From the NCBI GenBank assembly GCA_963678675.1, contig OY783198.1, positions 26,522,684-26,586,683 of the forward strand: a DNA stretch of 64,000 nucleotides, in the 5' to 3' direction. Of the stretch, positions 26,541 through 36,690 are shown in pieces. Position 1 is the first letter of the stretch. The number at the start of each line of letters is the position of its first letter. The stretch is from Xiphydria camelus (lineage: Eukaryota > Arthropoda > Insecta > Hymenoptera > Xiphydriidae). The translations under genes and the position numbers were made by a program. Under the pieces are notes generated by a model. The model saw only the letters and a list, made by a program, of their open reading frames with translations, did no database searches and was not told where the DNA came from.

Positions 26541-28420
26541 GTGTCGTGTGCAAGTGTGGCAGGCGCATCGTCGTCTTCTCTCGACGGGGGTAAAATAGGG
26601 GGTTGGGATTTCGCAGTGGCGTTTCTCCCGGCCGATGACAATACAGAAGCGGGATGATGCTCCCGATGGCTAGCCGGCAATGGAGCCTGTCGCTAAACGT
26701 TATCGCCGTCGATAACTCGCGTGACCGCAATGAAGATCAGACCAACGATACTAGCCCAATGTAACGATCGCGCTTAAATGCAGATACTCTCTCCCCGTAA
26801 GTCTACGGGCGGTGAGGGGGAGGGGGCGAGGACGCGCGAGGAGGAGGGGAACCCATCCACGTTACAACCCCGAGTCTGTCTCTTAAAAGAAATTACGAAA
26901 ATCCCGACGGAAAGTATAAAGCGTTTCGTGGGTGTAAAGTAACACCGACGTCGTCCCGACGCGATCTCCCCCTTTAACAGCTACAAATTACGCGCGAGAA
27001 ACAATAAATTCTCCGTTTCTTTCCGACGCGTCGCGACGCCCCCATCTTACGTGCCGTCGGCGGCAGTCTTCCATTTCTCATCTGCATACGCGCGCGCGCG
27101 CTCGCTTTCTCTATCTTTATCTCTCTCTTTCTTTTTCAATCTTCCCGAGACCCCATCGAGGTACCGAAAAAGGTTCGCGCCGGTTTTCCACAGACCCGCG
27201 CGAACTTTTCCCTCCACCCGACCAGGAAAAAAGGGAAGAACGAAAAAGGGACAATTACGAACGTTAAGTACGGCGACGAGTTTTAATTAAGTAACAACGC
27301 GTGATCTCGTCAACAGTATGTGGTTAACTACGTCGTCCCTGTCGCTCGATCTCGATATCTCTCTCCCTCTCTCTCTCTCTCTCTTGCTCTCTTGCTTATT
27401 CTTCGTCTAGTGCTAATCGTAAATATCCTCATACACTTTCCGCGAGAGGCGATCCACCTATTCCACGCGATTAATTCTTCTTCCAACACCTTCGCACGAT
27501 CCTATCGCGTCCCCATTTCCGTCGATTCCGCGGCTTTCCCGCACCCACCGTTAGCGCAATGATCGACCGCGGTCGCGTTTTTCGCTTCGCTGCTCGACCG
27601 ACTTTATTCGGCGGAGGGCCCGACGAGGAGACGCGCGTCGCGCTTATAAAGGCCGGTGTGCGCGCGTGTACACACGCCGCGGGCTCGTTAGGGAAAACGA
27701 GAGACGGTTTGCGAGTGGTGAATTTTTAAGCGGATCGCTGAAACCGGGAGGCACGGGATGAATGTACGACCGCGGATGTATGGACGATGAAAATTTGAGA
27801 TCTGCGCGTTAATTAGCGGACGCCTCTATTCGATTCGTTTTCTCCTCTCACCTCTCTCTCTCTCTCTCTCTAGGCCTCTCAACTCGACCCGGACTTTCGA
27901 GACGAAAATTCATAACAAAAATACCTGCGGCGCGCTCGTCGGAGTCGAGTACTCTCCGCGCCCCGGAAGCCGCGGACCACGGCTCGGTCCGCGGCTTTCG
28001 GGGGAACCGACGCGCATTCGTCGAGACGTCGAGAGAGAGAGAGCGCTCTGATTTTCCCAAGGTCCGAAGCGCGGCGAAAGCGGCGCGCTCGGGACCCTGC
28101 GAGAAAAACGCTCGGATCTCGCAAATCGCTCCCTTTCTCGCGTGATCTCCGCTTCGCGCGTCCCCCTGCCGCTCCACACGCGCCCGCGTGTCCACCCGTC
28201 GCGTAAAAAAGGAAAAACAAACGAGTCGCGGGTTCCTGCGAGGACAAGGGGAAAAAAGCACTACGCACTGGCTAGCCGTTAGAACTCGTTGGGAGATCGT
28301 ACGCTGGAATCAGGGTATTTTCGGGGAGGGGGATGTCTCGTCTGTACGCCGGGACTGGTCAACCCGCGTAACGCCTTGCCATTTCAATGGGGCAGTGGAC
28401 ACGTCGAAGTGGGTAGATAA

Positions 28421-28451
28421 AAATAATAATAATAATAATAATAATAATATG
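28421..28451. repeat. (AAT)n microsatellite
   Basis: About ten AAT units following GATAAA. It reads ATT on the brat sense strand. Confidence 0.9.
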
Positions 28452-29816
28452 TAATAATAATATTGTAAATAGTAAACATGCATGAGGCCGCGGCCCACTA
28501 GTGAACACTCAGGGACCCGACGACCCATCCAACAAAATATATTAATACCATGTTCTCGAATGGAGAAGAACACTACCGCAATGTTACTGGTTGTTCGGAA
28601 AGAGAGAGTTGGAGGAAGTTCGAGTGTGTGTATACGCGCGCGTGTATGCGTGTGGCGTGTACAATCGTGTGTGCGTGAAAAAAAAAGAATTCCTTACACA
28701 GTACTTCAATTCACTACAGCTACGTGCTACGATACTCTACGAACAAAAAAATAATAATAAGAGGATGTGTGTATCTTTCACGGAGGAGAGCCACGCACAC
28801 GTGTGTTTCGGCGCGCGCTCTCTCTCCTTCGCTATCTCTATTTCTCGCGCGAAGGAAATGAATAATAATATGCGAATAGGATTAAACTAAAGTTTAAACA
28901 TGCATGCGTCGAACGTGCGTAATACTGCGTTTGATAAGCTTGGTTCTCTCGGGATGGCGCGAGCCGTTAACCGCGGTTCTCGTTGGTTCGGCGATTCGGG
29001 AAAGTTGCGCCGCGCGTTGCCTCCGTCCCTCTCTCGGCGCCGTCCGCTCGGCCCGGTCCCACGCGGATCGGCTCACAGAGGGAAACGGGAAGAAGGAGGC
29101 AGTAGACCAACGAAAACCGCGGAACCCACCCCTCGCGGCCGCGAAACTACTTCCGGCGCGAACGACTCGGTCCTCTCCTCGTCGCCGCGAGGCCGGCAAC
29201 GAACCGGTCCCCTCCTTTTTCTCTCACTCGGTACGACACGCGCAAATTGGAAAACGCACGAGAGCATAGAAATGTTGCAGACCGGCGATACTCTGGATCA
29301 CCGTCACAGTGTCGTTATACTTTTTTTTACGTTTTCCGTCATTGATGCACCTCACGCAGATCTCTGTCGTATCTCGAGTCGTCGTTACTCGTTAAATTAC
29401 TTAACCTCTTAAACGATATAACACATTGGGGCGGGCGAGGGGGAGGATAGTCGAAGGGCGTGACGAGGTGGGCGAGGGGCTGGGAGTCATGGTCTCGGGC
29501 GGCGAGGTGGAGTTCTTTTTCGAGAATCCAGTACAAAATGATAATAATAATAGTACGAATGATCGTGAGAATGTGATGCGAATGTAGTAGAGGATGGATC
29601 GAGCCGAGGGGAGTTCGGGGGCGAGGGTTGTGGGAACGGGGGATGGACGATGGCGGTGGCGGTGGACGTCCTCCTCTCGTCTTCGCGATTAGGAATCGTC
29701 ACCTAAACGAGACGGAGCGAAGGGAAGAGAGTCGGAGCGGGAGCGGGGATGGGACGGGCGATGGGGCGAGGGGTGGGAGAGACGGAGAGGGAAAAAGTGA
29801 CTAGCGGCGGCGAGCT

Positions 29817-29870
29817 CTACAACTAAACAACAACAACAGTATTTTCAGTTATAACAACATTAACAAGTAA
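29817..29870 (-). promoter_or_regulatory. Cluster of UUGUU motifs in the proximal brat 3' UTR
   Basis: On the minus strand, about 195-250 nt after the brat stop codon, there are five TTGTT cores: CTTGTTA, GTTGTTA and three overlapping cores within GTTGTTGTTGTTT. The Brat NHL domain is known to bind single-stranded RNA at UUGUU-type motifs, so this could be an autoregulatory element. The motif cluster is seen; its function is inferred. Confidence 0.4.
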
Positions 29871-30065
29871 GTTTCCGTGTCTGTACGTGTGTGTCTCTCT
29901 GTGTCTCGGCGTGTATGTCGTCATATATAGTTAGCGCGCGCCAGGGGGGCGGCCGGCGTGGAAGCGTCCCCTTCTCTCTTCTCGTGCCTCCTCCGGCGCG
30001 CCCGATATACTCGTATCGTATAATTGTAATGAGACGGGGGGTGGGGTTGAAAATTAAGTGCTGCT

Positions 30066-32363
30066 CTACATGCCGATAGGTGGGACCTGAACGTAGCGGT
30101 AAATGTACAGCCGATAGTCCTTGCTGGCGAGGACGACCGAGCCGTCGTCCATGAGCGCGACGTCGAAGCACTGGGCGTGCTTGACCTTGCTCTCGAGGGC
30201 GGACACCAGCTGGCCGTCCTGGCTGAAGATCGTCAGATTGAAGTTGTTGTGATTGTCCGCGATGAGGATCTCGCCGGCGGCGTTGATGCCGACGCCGATC
30301 GGGTAATTCGTGATACCCTCGCCGCCGATTTGACGCAGGTACGCCCCCTCGTAATTGAAGACTTTGACGCAGTGGGCGCGATTGTCGCTGATGAAGATCT
30401 CCTGACGGTCGTTCACGACAACGCCGTTCGGGAACTCGAGGTGCTTCGAGCAACCGAACTTTTGCAGCACGTTGCCCGCCTGATCGAAGATGATGACGCG
30501 CATCACCTTGCACTCGACCACGACGATGCGGCCCTTCGAGTCGACCGTGACGCCGCGCGGGTGCTGCAGTATGTTCGCGCCGAACTTGCGCACGAACTGG
30601 CCGTACTGATTGTAGATCTGTATCTGGTGCGTGGGCGATCGCTCCGTGACGATAATGTCGCCGGAAGTGCGCACCACCGCGACCCTGTTCGGATACAGCA
30701 ACTGGCCGTCCCGCTTGCCGCACTCGCCGAACTGAAACTTGAACCTGCCCTCCTTGTCGAAGATCTGGATCCTGTGATTGTTCGTGTCCGCGACGATGAT
30801 GTCGTTCTGCGCGTTCACCGCGACGCCGGACGGCTCGGTGAACTGGCCCTCCATCACGCCGAACTCGCCGAACTTGCAGTGGTAGATCATCTTCTGCCGC
30901 TTGATCTGCGACTTGGGCGGAAATATGGCGGCCGACATGAGCTTCGAGGTGAGATCGAGGACGGAGTCGGCGGGTGCCGTCGGCATGGGGAAGTGATCGT
31001 TGCTGGTTACGGGGAAGGTGTCGCTGCCGCCGTTGCTCCACTTCTCGTAAGGATTGTTCATGCCGTTCAGGTTGAGGTCGCTTATGGTCGTGGAGAAGGG
31101 GCCGAGGCTGTTGGCGGAGCTGAACCTCTTGGAGATGACGTTGCTCTCGAAGGGCGAGGGCGAGGTCGACGAGGCGCACGTGGAGTTGGAGGAGACCAGG
31201 CCGTTGCTGTAGGGCCTGTCGAGCAGGAGTCCGCCGAGGGATCCCGCGCTGCCCGGGCCGCTGCTCGCGCTGCTGCTTCCGCTCGAGAGAGCGGTGGGCC
31301 TCGCGATCGGCGGCTGCTTGCTGGGACCGGCGTTGCTCTCGTTGCTGCTGCGCACGTAGCCGAAGGTGTTTCTCACGCCCACCTGTATCGCCTGATAATT
31401 GCTGACGAACTCGAGGTCGGTCGAGTGATTGGCGATGTCCGGCGTGTAGCTGAGCAGCACCTGGAGCTTCGAGTCGAGGAGCTTCTTCACCATGAGCACC
31501 TCGGTGACCGTCGTGTACTTGGTGAGTCGCTCGACGAATTCGCAGGTCTGCTGTATCTTGTCGGCCGTCTCGTTGGCCTTCTGCGTGACGACGCCGAGGC
31601 TGATCTGCTTCGCCGAGAACACCGACTCGAGCTCCTTGAGCAGCTCCTGCTTGCGCTCCTCCAGTATCGATCGGTAGAACTGGAAGGTGTCGTTGATCTC
31701 GTTCTGCGCCTTGTGGTACTGAACTTGGAGGCGGGCCGCGCCGTGATCCGCCGCCTTCACGGCCGCCCTTATGTCCGAAGCCCTCGCCCGGCCCTCCTGG
31801 ACCGCGCGCGCCACCGCTTCCAATTGCTGCGGTCCCGCCTCCGAGATGTGGGCGCAGTCGTGCAGCGGACCCGGGTGGTCCGTGATCGTGCACTCCTTGC
31901 AGACCGGCACGTTGCACGCCCTGCAGAAGTACTTGAGCAGCTCGGCCTTGTGTCGCGGGCAGAAGAGCGCCTTCTCGCCGTTACCGCCGTTTATCACGAG
32001 ATTGTTCTTCGGTTCCTCGATCTTCGAGTCGCCCAGGTTCAGCACCCGGTGGCCCTCGAAGCAGTGCATGAACTGGTGGGCCATCACGCAATTCGGGCAG
32101 AGGAAGTTCGCGCAGTCGAAGCAACGCGCTACCGCGTCCGATTCCGTGGACTTGCAGCCGGTGCAGCGCACTCCGCCGAGCCGACAATGCGGGCAGGGCG
32201 CGTCGCCGGGTTTCGCGTCGAGGCAGAGGTCGCAGCTGTCGACGTCGCAGATCGCCGAATCGCTGGCTGGCGGTGAACTGCCGCTCACGGTTAGCGGGGA
32301 CAGCGAGGCCAGGGAGCCGAGGGAATTTGCGCGCGATTCCAGCGAGGGTGTCGGAGAGGCCAT
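30066..32363 (-). CDS. brat: Brain tumor (Brat), TRIM-NHL translational repressor
   Basis: A 765-residue uninterrupted reading frame ending VQVPPIGM and TAG. Residues 1-36 (MASPTPSLES, then SPLTVSGSSPPASDSAIC) match the Brat N-terminus. A Cys-rich stretch from 39 leads into B-box 1 (about 65-110, with CFDCANFLCPNCVMAHQFMH). B-box 2 is at 131-174 (CPRH, CRAC, CKEC, then His residues). A coiled coil spans about 177-275, a Ser/Asn-rich linker 340-480, and six NHL blades about 492-760 (each with DGQ/PxGV/ADxxNHRI-type signatures). There is no RING, as in Drosophila Brat. Brat family proteins act in the cytoplasm, joining Pumilio and Nanos to repress mRNAs such as hunchback, and they limit neuroblast self-renewal. 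This protein is shorter than the Drosophila one, lacking long homopolymer linkers. The start is supported by AAG-ATG-G context and the conserved N-terminus. Related TRIM2/3 proteins carry RING and filamin domains, which are absent here. Confidence 0.95.
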   Translation of the reverse strand: MASPTPSLESRANSLGSLASLSPLTVSGSSPPASDSAICDVDSCDLCLDAKPGDAPCPHCRLGGVRCTGCKSTESDAVARCFDCANFLCPNCVMAHQFMHCFEGHRVLNLGDSKIEEPKNNLVINGGNGEKALFCPRHKAELLKYFCRACNVPVCKECTITDHPGPLHDCAHISEAGPQQLEAVARAVQEGRARASDIRAAVKAADHGAARLQVQYHKAQNEINDTFQFYRSILEERKQELLKELESVFSAKQISLGVVTQKANETADKIQQTCEFVERLTKYTTVTEVLMVKKLLDSKLQVLLSYTPDIANHSTDLEFVSNYQAIQVGVRNTFGYVRSSNESNAGPSKQPPIARPTALSSGSSSASSGPGSAGSLGGLLLDRPYSNGLVSSNSTCASSTSPSPFESNVISKRFSSANSLGPFSTTISDLNLNGMNNPYEKWSNGGSDTFPVTSNDHFPMPTAPADSVLDLTSKLMSAAIFPPKSQIKRQKMIYHCKFGEFGVMEGQFTEPSGVAVNAQNDIIVADTNNHRIQIFDKEGRFKFQFGECGKRDGQLLYPNRVAVVRTSGDIIVTERSPTHQIQIYNQYGQFVRKFGANILQHPRGVTVDSKGRIVVVECKVMRVIIFDQAGNVLQKFGCSKHLEFPNGVVVNDRQEIFISDNRAHCVKVFNYEGAYLRQIGGEGITNYPIGVGINAAGEILIADNHNNFNLTIFSQDGQLVSALESKVKHAQCFDVALMDDGSVVLASKDYRLYIYRYVQVPPIGM

Positions 32364-32365
32364 CT

Positions 32366-32380
32366 TCAGTCAACCGGCAT
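32366..32380 (-). promoter_or_regulatory. Minimal upstream ORF before brat
   Basis: In the exon holding the brat start there is an upstream ATG-CCG-GTT-GAC-TGA, four codons long. Its stop ends two nucleotides before the brat ATG. It would be translated only if this exon is used with the splice site at 32383. Such a short uORF could lower brat translation or rely on reinitiation. Confidence 0.5.
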
Positions 32381-32382
32381 CC

Positions 32383-32410
32383 CTGTAACGGAGAAGAAAG
32401 AGCGAGAATT
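32383..32410 (-). promoter_or_regulatory. 3' splice site of a brat 5' UTR intron
   Basis: On the minus strand the sequence CTTTCTTCTCCGTTACAG is followed by GGATGCC, a good polypyrimidine tract and AG 19 nt upstream of the brat start codon. This implies at least one noncoding upstream exon, somewhere above 32.4 kb or outside the window. Candidate minus-strand donors (G|GTGAGT or GTAAGT) exist at 40676, 41102, 58697, 60050 and 61331, but none can be chosen. Confidence 0.65.
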
Positions 32411-35400
32411 AGCGTCGACTCGTCATTCGGAGAATCGTGCGCGGTGCCTCGTTCAACGACGAGCACCGCCGTCGCGTCGGGTGGCTCCCGCTAATAACGC
32501 TAATTCGAATTTAACGCGCGGCTGTAATTCGAGAAATACGAGTCGGGAAAGAGGAAGTTAAAGACTCCCCGCTTCCAGGTTCCGAAACTTCCGCGATGTG
32601 TAGGTACACCCGGAAGTGGATCGAGCGAAAGGATCCCTCGTAAAAAAAAAACCATTCCGTATCCCCGCCTCCCGCATCTATCCGGACTGTCCCTCGATTG
32701 AAGCGCTTTAACTCTCGAACCGACCCGGGCGCCCGCACGTTGCAACCGTCGAGCCGCCAAGGTCACGAGTGCGAAGGTTATCGCTCTCCGTTTCGCTTTC
32801 CGTTCCACTCTCTCGTTTGCCTCTTAAAAATTCGACGTTCTCGCGTGCCTGAGCCCCCCTCCCCGGTCCGACGATGCACGCCGAGAAACGGAAGACCGAG
32901 AGTAGCGCGAGACGCGGACAAAGCGACAACGACCGCGAGTGCACCACCGCCGCGGCTAGGAAACTCGATTCACTGCGGCGGTGGTGGCGGTTGCTGCTGC
33001 TGCTGCTGCTGCTCCTCAGCCGTTGCCGCCGCTGCACATCGGCGTGCAGGAATTTCGATCGCGTTCGAGATAAACGCGTGCGAGGTGAACGCTCTCGGGA
33101 GGGAAGATCCCCTCGCAGCCCTCTGCCGCCCGGTTACTCCCGCCGAACCCAGTCGGGAGAGAGACGCGTTATATGTACCCGGGAATCGTTTTTTTTCCTC
33201 CCCGGGAAACGATTTGAATAAAATGTGGCGACCCCTCTCTTTCCACGAACGGCTCACCGCGCGCAACGTCCGTTTCAGGCCGCGGGCCGATGCGTGCGCG
33301 CGGCTCCTGCCGCGGATCGGAATTCATTTATCGTACAGATACGTGGATCGGAAAAAAGGAGAAATGAAATAATTTCGCGATTTCTCTCACCTTTCGACAT
33401 CTAATTAAATTTCCCGTCAATTCCAGGTCTCCCCGTGAATAGACGCGTTCTCTACGCGTATTTCGGTAAAATACACGAGTGGCGGGATTTTCGCCGATTC
33501 CCGGCGAATAAACGACGACTCATCCGCCGATTTTCCGGGCAAATTTTCCGGCCGATCGAAACGACGCGGAGCGAGATTAACCCGTTCCAGGCTCGCCACG
33601 TTCACTGCGCGCGTGCGAGCCAATACGTGTATATATTCTCACGTTGAGAGGATATGAGAGAGAGCTCGGTGACATTCGCAGATTTTGAACACGCCCAGCG
33701 CGCACGGTTCAACAGACTCGCGTTGCTACGCGCGCACGCACGCACAGCGCGCGACGCGTATACCAACGGGCGCCGTTAACGGCACACCGTTACAGCTGCA
33801 CAGTGCGTGCACCCCTCGATCGATGAACGTTGTTGGGGGACCGCAGAGTACACCCCTCTCTCCTGTCGACCGTTGGCAACAGACCGTTAACGAGCGGGCG
33901 TACGGTACGTTCGCACGATCGTTGGCTGACGACGCCGACGGACTTCATTCTCGAATGTTCCGGGAATAACGAAAATGCGGGAGTTCGTCCTCGCTCGTTT
34001 CCCTTTATACGTATCTACCGAAAGAGAAGAGGAAGAGAGAGAGGAGGTACTTATCAGCCTCTTCTTCTTCTCCCTCTCAAGTATATTTATCATCCGTACG
34101 AGCATAGCTGAAGCGTTACGTCCGTCGGACGAAGCGACGCGGGAATTTTTTCCGTGGGAACGTTTCCTCGACGCGGCGACGAACGCTCTCCGCACCGCGC
34201 GACGGGGAAAGAAAGAGAGCCGCGCTCTCTGTGAGTCGCTGCACAGCACAGAGCGCGTACGCTTGTACGTACTACTCCTTGTTCCCGACAATGGAATCTC
34301 CTCGCACGAGCGTTCTCAAGGTCGAACGATAAATCTCGGCGGTCACCCCTTTCTATCCAGTACCTCGTAATTGTGTGGCGTGAGTACACGCCGTGGTATA
34401 ATACGGTGCGGCGTGCCTCTGCGTACGTAGTATGTATGCGAGTACGCGTGGAGGTTGCAGCGCAGGAACGCAGAGCCTACGGTGGATGCGTGCGTGCGTG
34501 CTTGCCTGCCTACGCGTTCTGCGTGGGATTTCGCGTATTTTACGTGACTGGGGTCTCATCGCCGAGTCGAGAGACGAAGTGGATTCTTCTCGAGGGGATG
34601 CTGTAGAGATTAAATATAAGAAAATAAAAATAAAATTTCTTCGCGAAAACAGCACGATTTTTTTTAACTAAAAGATTCGATATACCGCGTCCAAAGTGCA
34701 AACTGCGGTAAGTGAGACTGCATAGCGGCGAGGCGATGAGGGGAAAACGTCAGAGATTTCGACGCGCGGAGTTGGCGATAGCGACGAGACATCGCCGAAG
34801 AGAGTGTAGGTACTTTGATTTCGAAAGTGTAGACTCTCCAAGTTGAGAGAAAAACGCGTCTCGCCGCTGCTTTTCACGTTCGAGGTCAAAGGAAGCTTAT
34901 TTTAGCGTCTCTCTCTCTCTCTCTCTCTCTCTCCACCCTCTGTCCACGACGCAAAATAAATAACTCTGAGCTCTCTTTTCATTTCTTACTAAATTTTCTC
35001 CACTTTTCCTCCCACACAACTACTCTTCCCTCCCCTTTGACGAGCTTCGAACGAAGCTTCGATTCCTCCGCGCGTTCTTCGAACGCTTGCGAAAGAACAC
35101 ACCGAGTCGAGAGGCGAGCTTCGCGCCGGTATTTCTCGAAGGGAGCTTATCCCTCTCCCCTCCCTCCGTCCACATGTCTCGAAATTTTCTCCATTCTTCC
35201 ACCCACACGACTCCTCGCTCGAACGGCTCCGGAAGGTGCATCGGCGCTTCCAGCTACGACTGTACACGCCTAACAATGTCGCCGCGCGTTCGACGCATCG
35301 ACACGAGCAGTTCGATCCTAGAGCTTCCGTATTTTCTATCGAAAATTGCACCCCGGTTGAATGCACCGTATAGCGAGGGGTGGCGGCGGACGACGCGTCT

Positions 35401-36000
35401 GGTTGCCGGGGCAACACGGCATCGACCGCCCCAAACCCCGCGGAGGGTCCCGACGAGGGTCGGGGAGACTGCGATGGTGGGGGTGGCCGCCCCCGGAGAG
35501 CAGGAGCGGTGCATCGCCCTTCAACATTGCAGTCCCGTTATGTGCCACTGGTTTTGTAACGGGTGGGTGTCGTGAGAAAGTTCTCGCGCGATCGGGAATA
35601 GCGTAGACGCGGCGATTTGGGGGATGCGCGATTAATATCGCGGGGGGAAGGGGCCACGCGAGCTGATCGTCGGATTTTTCGTGGGGACACGACCGAGAGT
35701 AACGCCGTATTTAAAGCTAGGGGATGGTGTGACATCGCTGTGATGGTTCGCTAATGATGGAGAAAATAGAACTTAAAAACTTGGAAGATAATGAAAGAAT
35801 TAAGATCATTAAAAAACAAATTCATACAAGTTGATACCAATAGTGGCGAAAAATGATTTCAAAAAAGAACGCGATTTTGTCAAATACGTAGAAATTCCAA
35901 AGGATTCCAAAGCAAGTATGGAAAATAATTAAAATCGTTACTTCCGAGAAAAATAACGCCTCGTACGCGACTGAATCTCGAAGCCGAACGCACGCGTTCT
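32411..36000. other. Probable brat 5' intron or upstream DNA
   Basis: CpG-rich, no second gene recognised. It contains a CTG/CAG trinucleotide tract at 32991-33013, a CT tract at 34907-34932 and the X-box palindrome at 35402. The many short open frames on both strands look like GC-rich noise. Confidence 0.4.
35402..35415. promoter_or_regulatory. Perfect RFX-type X-box palindrome
   Basis: GTTGCCGGGGCAAC is two 6-bp inverted half-sites separated by GG, matching the consensus of RFX transcription factor sites. It lies about 3 kb upstream of the brat start codon, in the probable intron or upstream region. Binding is not shown. Confidence 0.4.
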
Positions 36001-36002
36001 TA

Positions 36003-36690
36003 CGCGCCACCCTATAGGGTGGAGTATCACGAACCCCCGATGTTCCCAGGCGACGGAGCACCCCGCGCTCCAATGTCATTGGCGTCGCGTCGGCCGTCGT
36101 CATCGGATCGCTATTTTCATTCGAACTACGGATATATACGAACACGAATCCCACGATTTCATTGATATCAATTTCCCGCTATCGCTATTCGACACAGGCA
36201 TCACGCTCGAGGCGTCGCGACGGATATTTCGGAACGATAAGCGAAGCTTTTCGTGGCTGGGGCAATTGCAGTTGAATCTGCAATTGCAATTTGTGATCGG
36301 CTCTCGTTTTCCCCGCCTAAAATGTACCCCTCGAATTTGCCTCAAAACAATTCAACTCGATTTTTACTAGAAAAATTCGACCACTTCTCGTCATTTCAGA
36401 GGATAAACATTTTTCAGCGCCACCCCGTAGAGAAAAGAAACTCATCTTTCGAATTCCCTTCAAAACGATCCAACTCGATTTGCACTATAAAATTCGACCA
36501 CTTCTCGTTGCGCATCGGGATAAACATTTTTTTTCCGCGCCACCCCGTAGAGAAAAGTACCCCCGACACACCCGGAGTCCGGCCTCTCCGCGTCATTGGC
36601 GTCGCCTGTCGCGACATTATTTTTCCGCCGAATGACGGACACCAAAGGGATTCCCATTTCATTAATATCACAGCCCGTTCCAACGGCGTC
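36003..36690. repeat. Nested tandem duplication, unclassified
   Basis: Two kinds of repeat interlock. A unit of about 105 bp starting with GTCATTGGCGTCGC occurs at about 36074 and 36591 in direct orientation. Between them a unit of about 118 bp, ending CGCCACCCCGTAGAGAAAAG, occurs twice in tandem (about 36318-36437 and 36438-36557). A related CGCCACCCTATAG occurs near 36005. A perfect palindrome of 10-bp arms (GCAATTGCAG) sits at 36262-36287. No protein family is recognisable in the frames through it, so it is probably a mobile-element remnant or local duplication. Confidence 0.55.

Larger units (their letters stand above)
9656..30065 (-). other. Region downstream of brat, putative very long 3' UTR plus intergenic DNA
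   Basis: About 20 kb with no recognisable protein or RNA gene, lying directly 3' of the brat stop codon and before Nup58. The sequence shows long one-sided pyrimidine tracts on the plus strand, AAT repeats, homopolymer G/C tracts, AT-rich islands (10780-11380, 18640-18960, 22180-22800, 26395-26530) and several minus-strand AATAAA hexamers. In Drosophila, brat is among the genes with long neural 3' UTR extensions. That knowledge, together with the lack of any other gene, makes an extended UTR plausible for at least part of this span. The boundary between UTR and intergenic DNA cannot be drawn from sequence. The family C MITE copy at 17296-17454 sits inside. Confidence 0.35.

Noticed and set aside
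30177..32276. A 699-codon open frame on the plus strand antisense to brat, and a 685-codon frame on the minus strand out of register (29860-31917).
   Set aside because: Both are shadows of the GC-rich brat codons. Their translations are repetitive in Arg, Val, Leu and Glu with no domain, while the brat frame has full domain identity.
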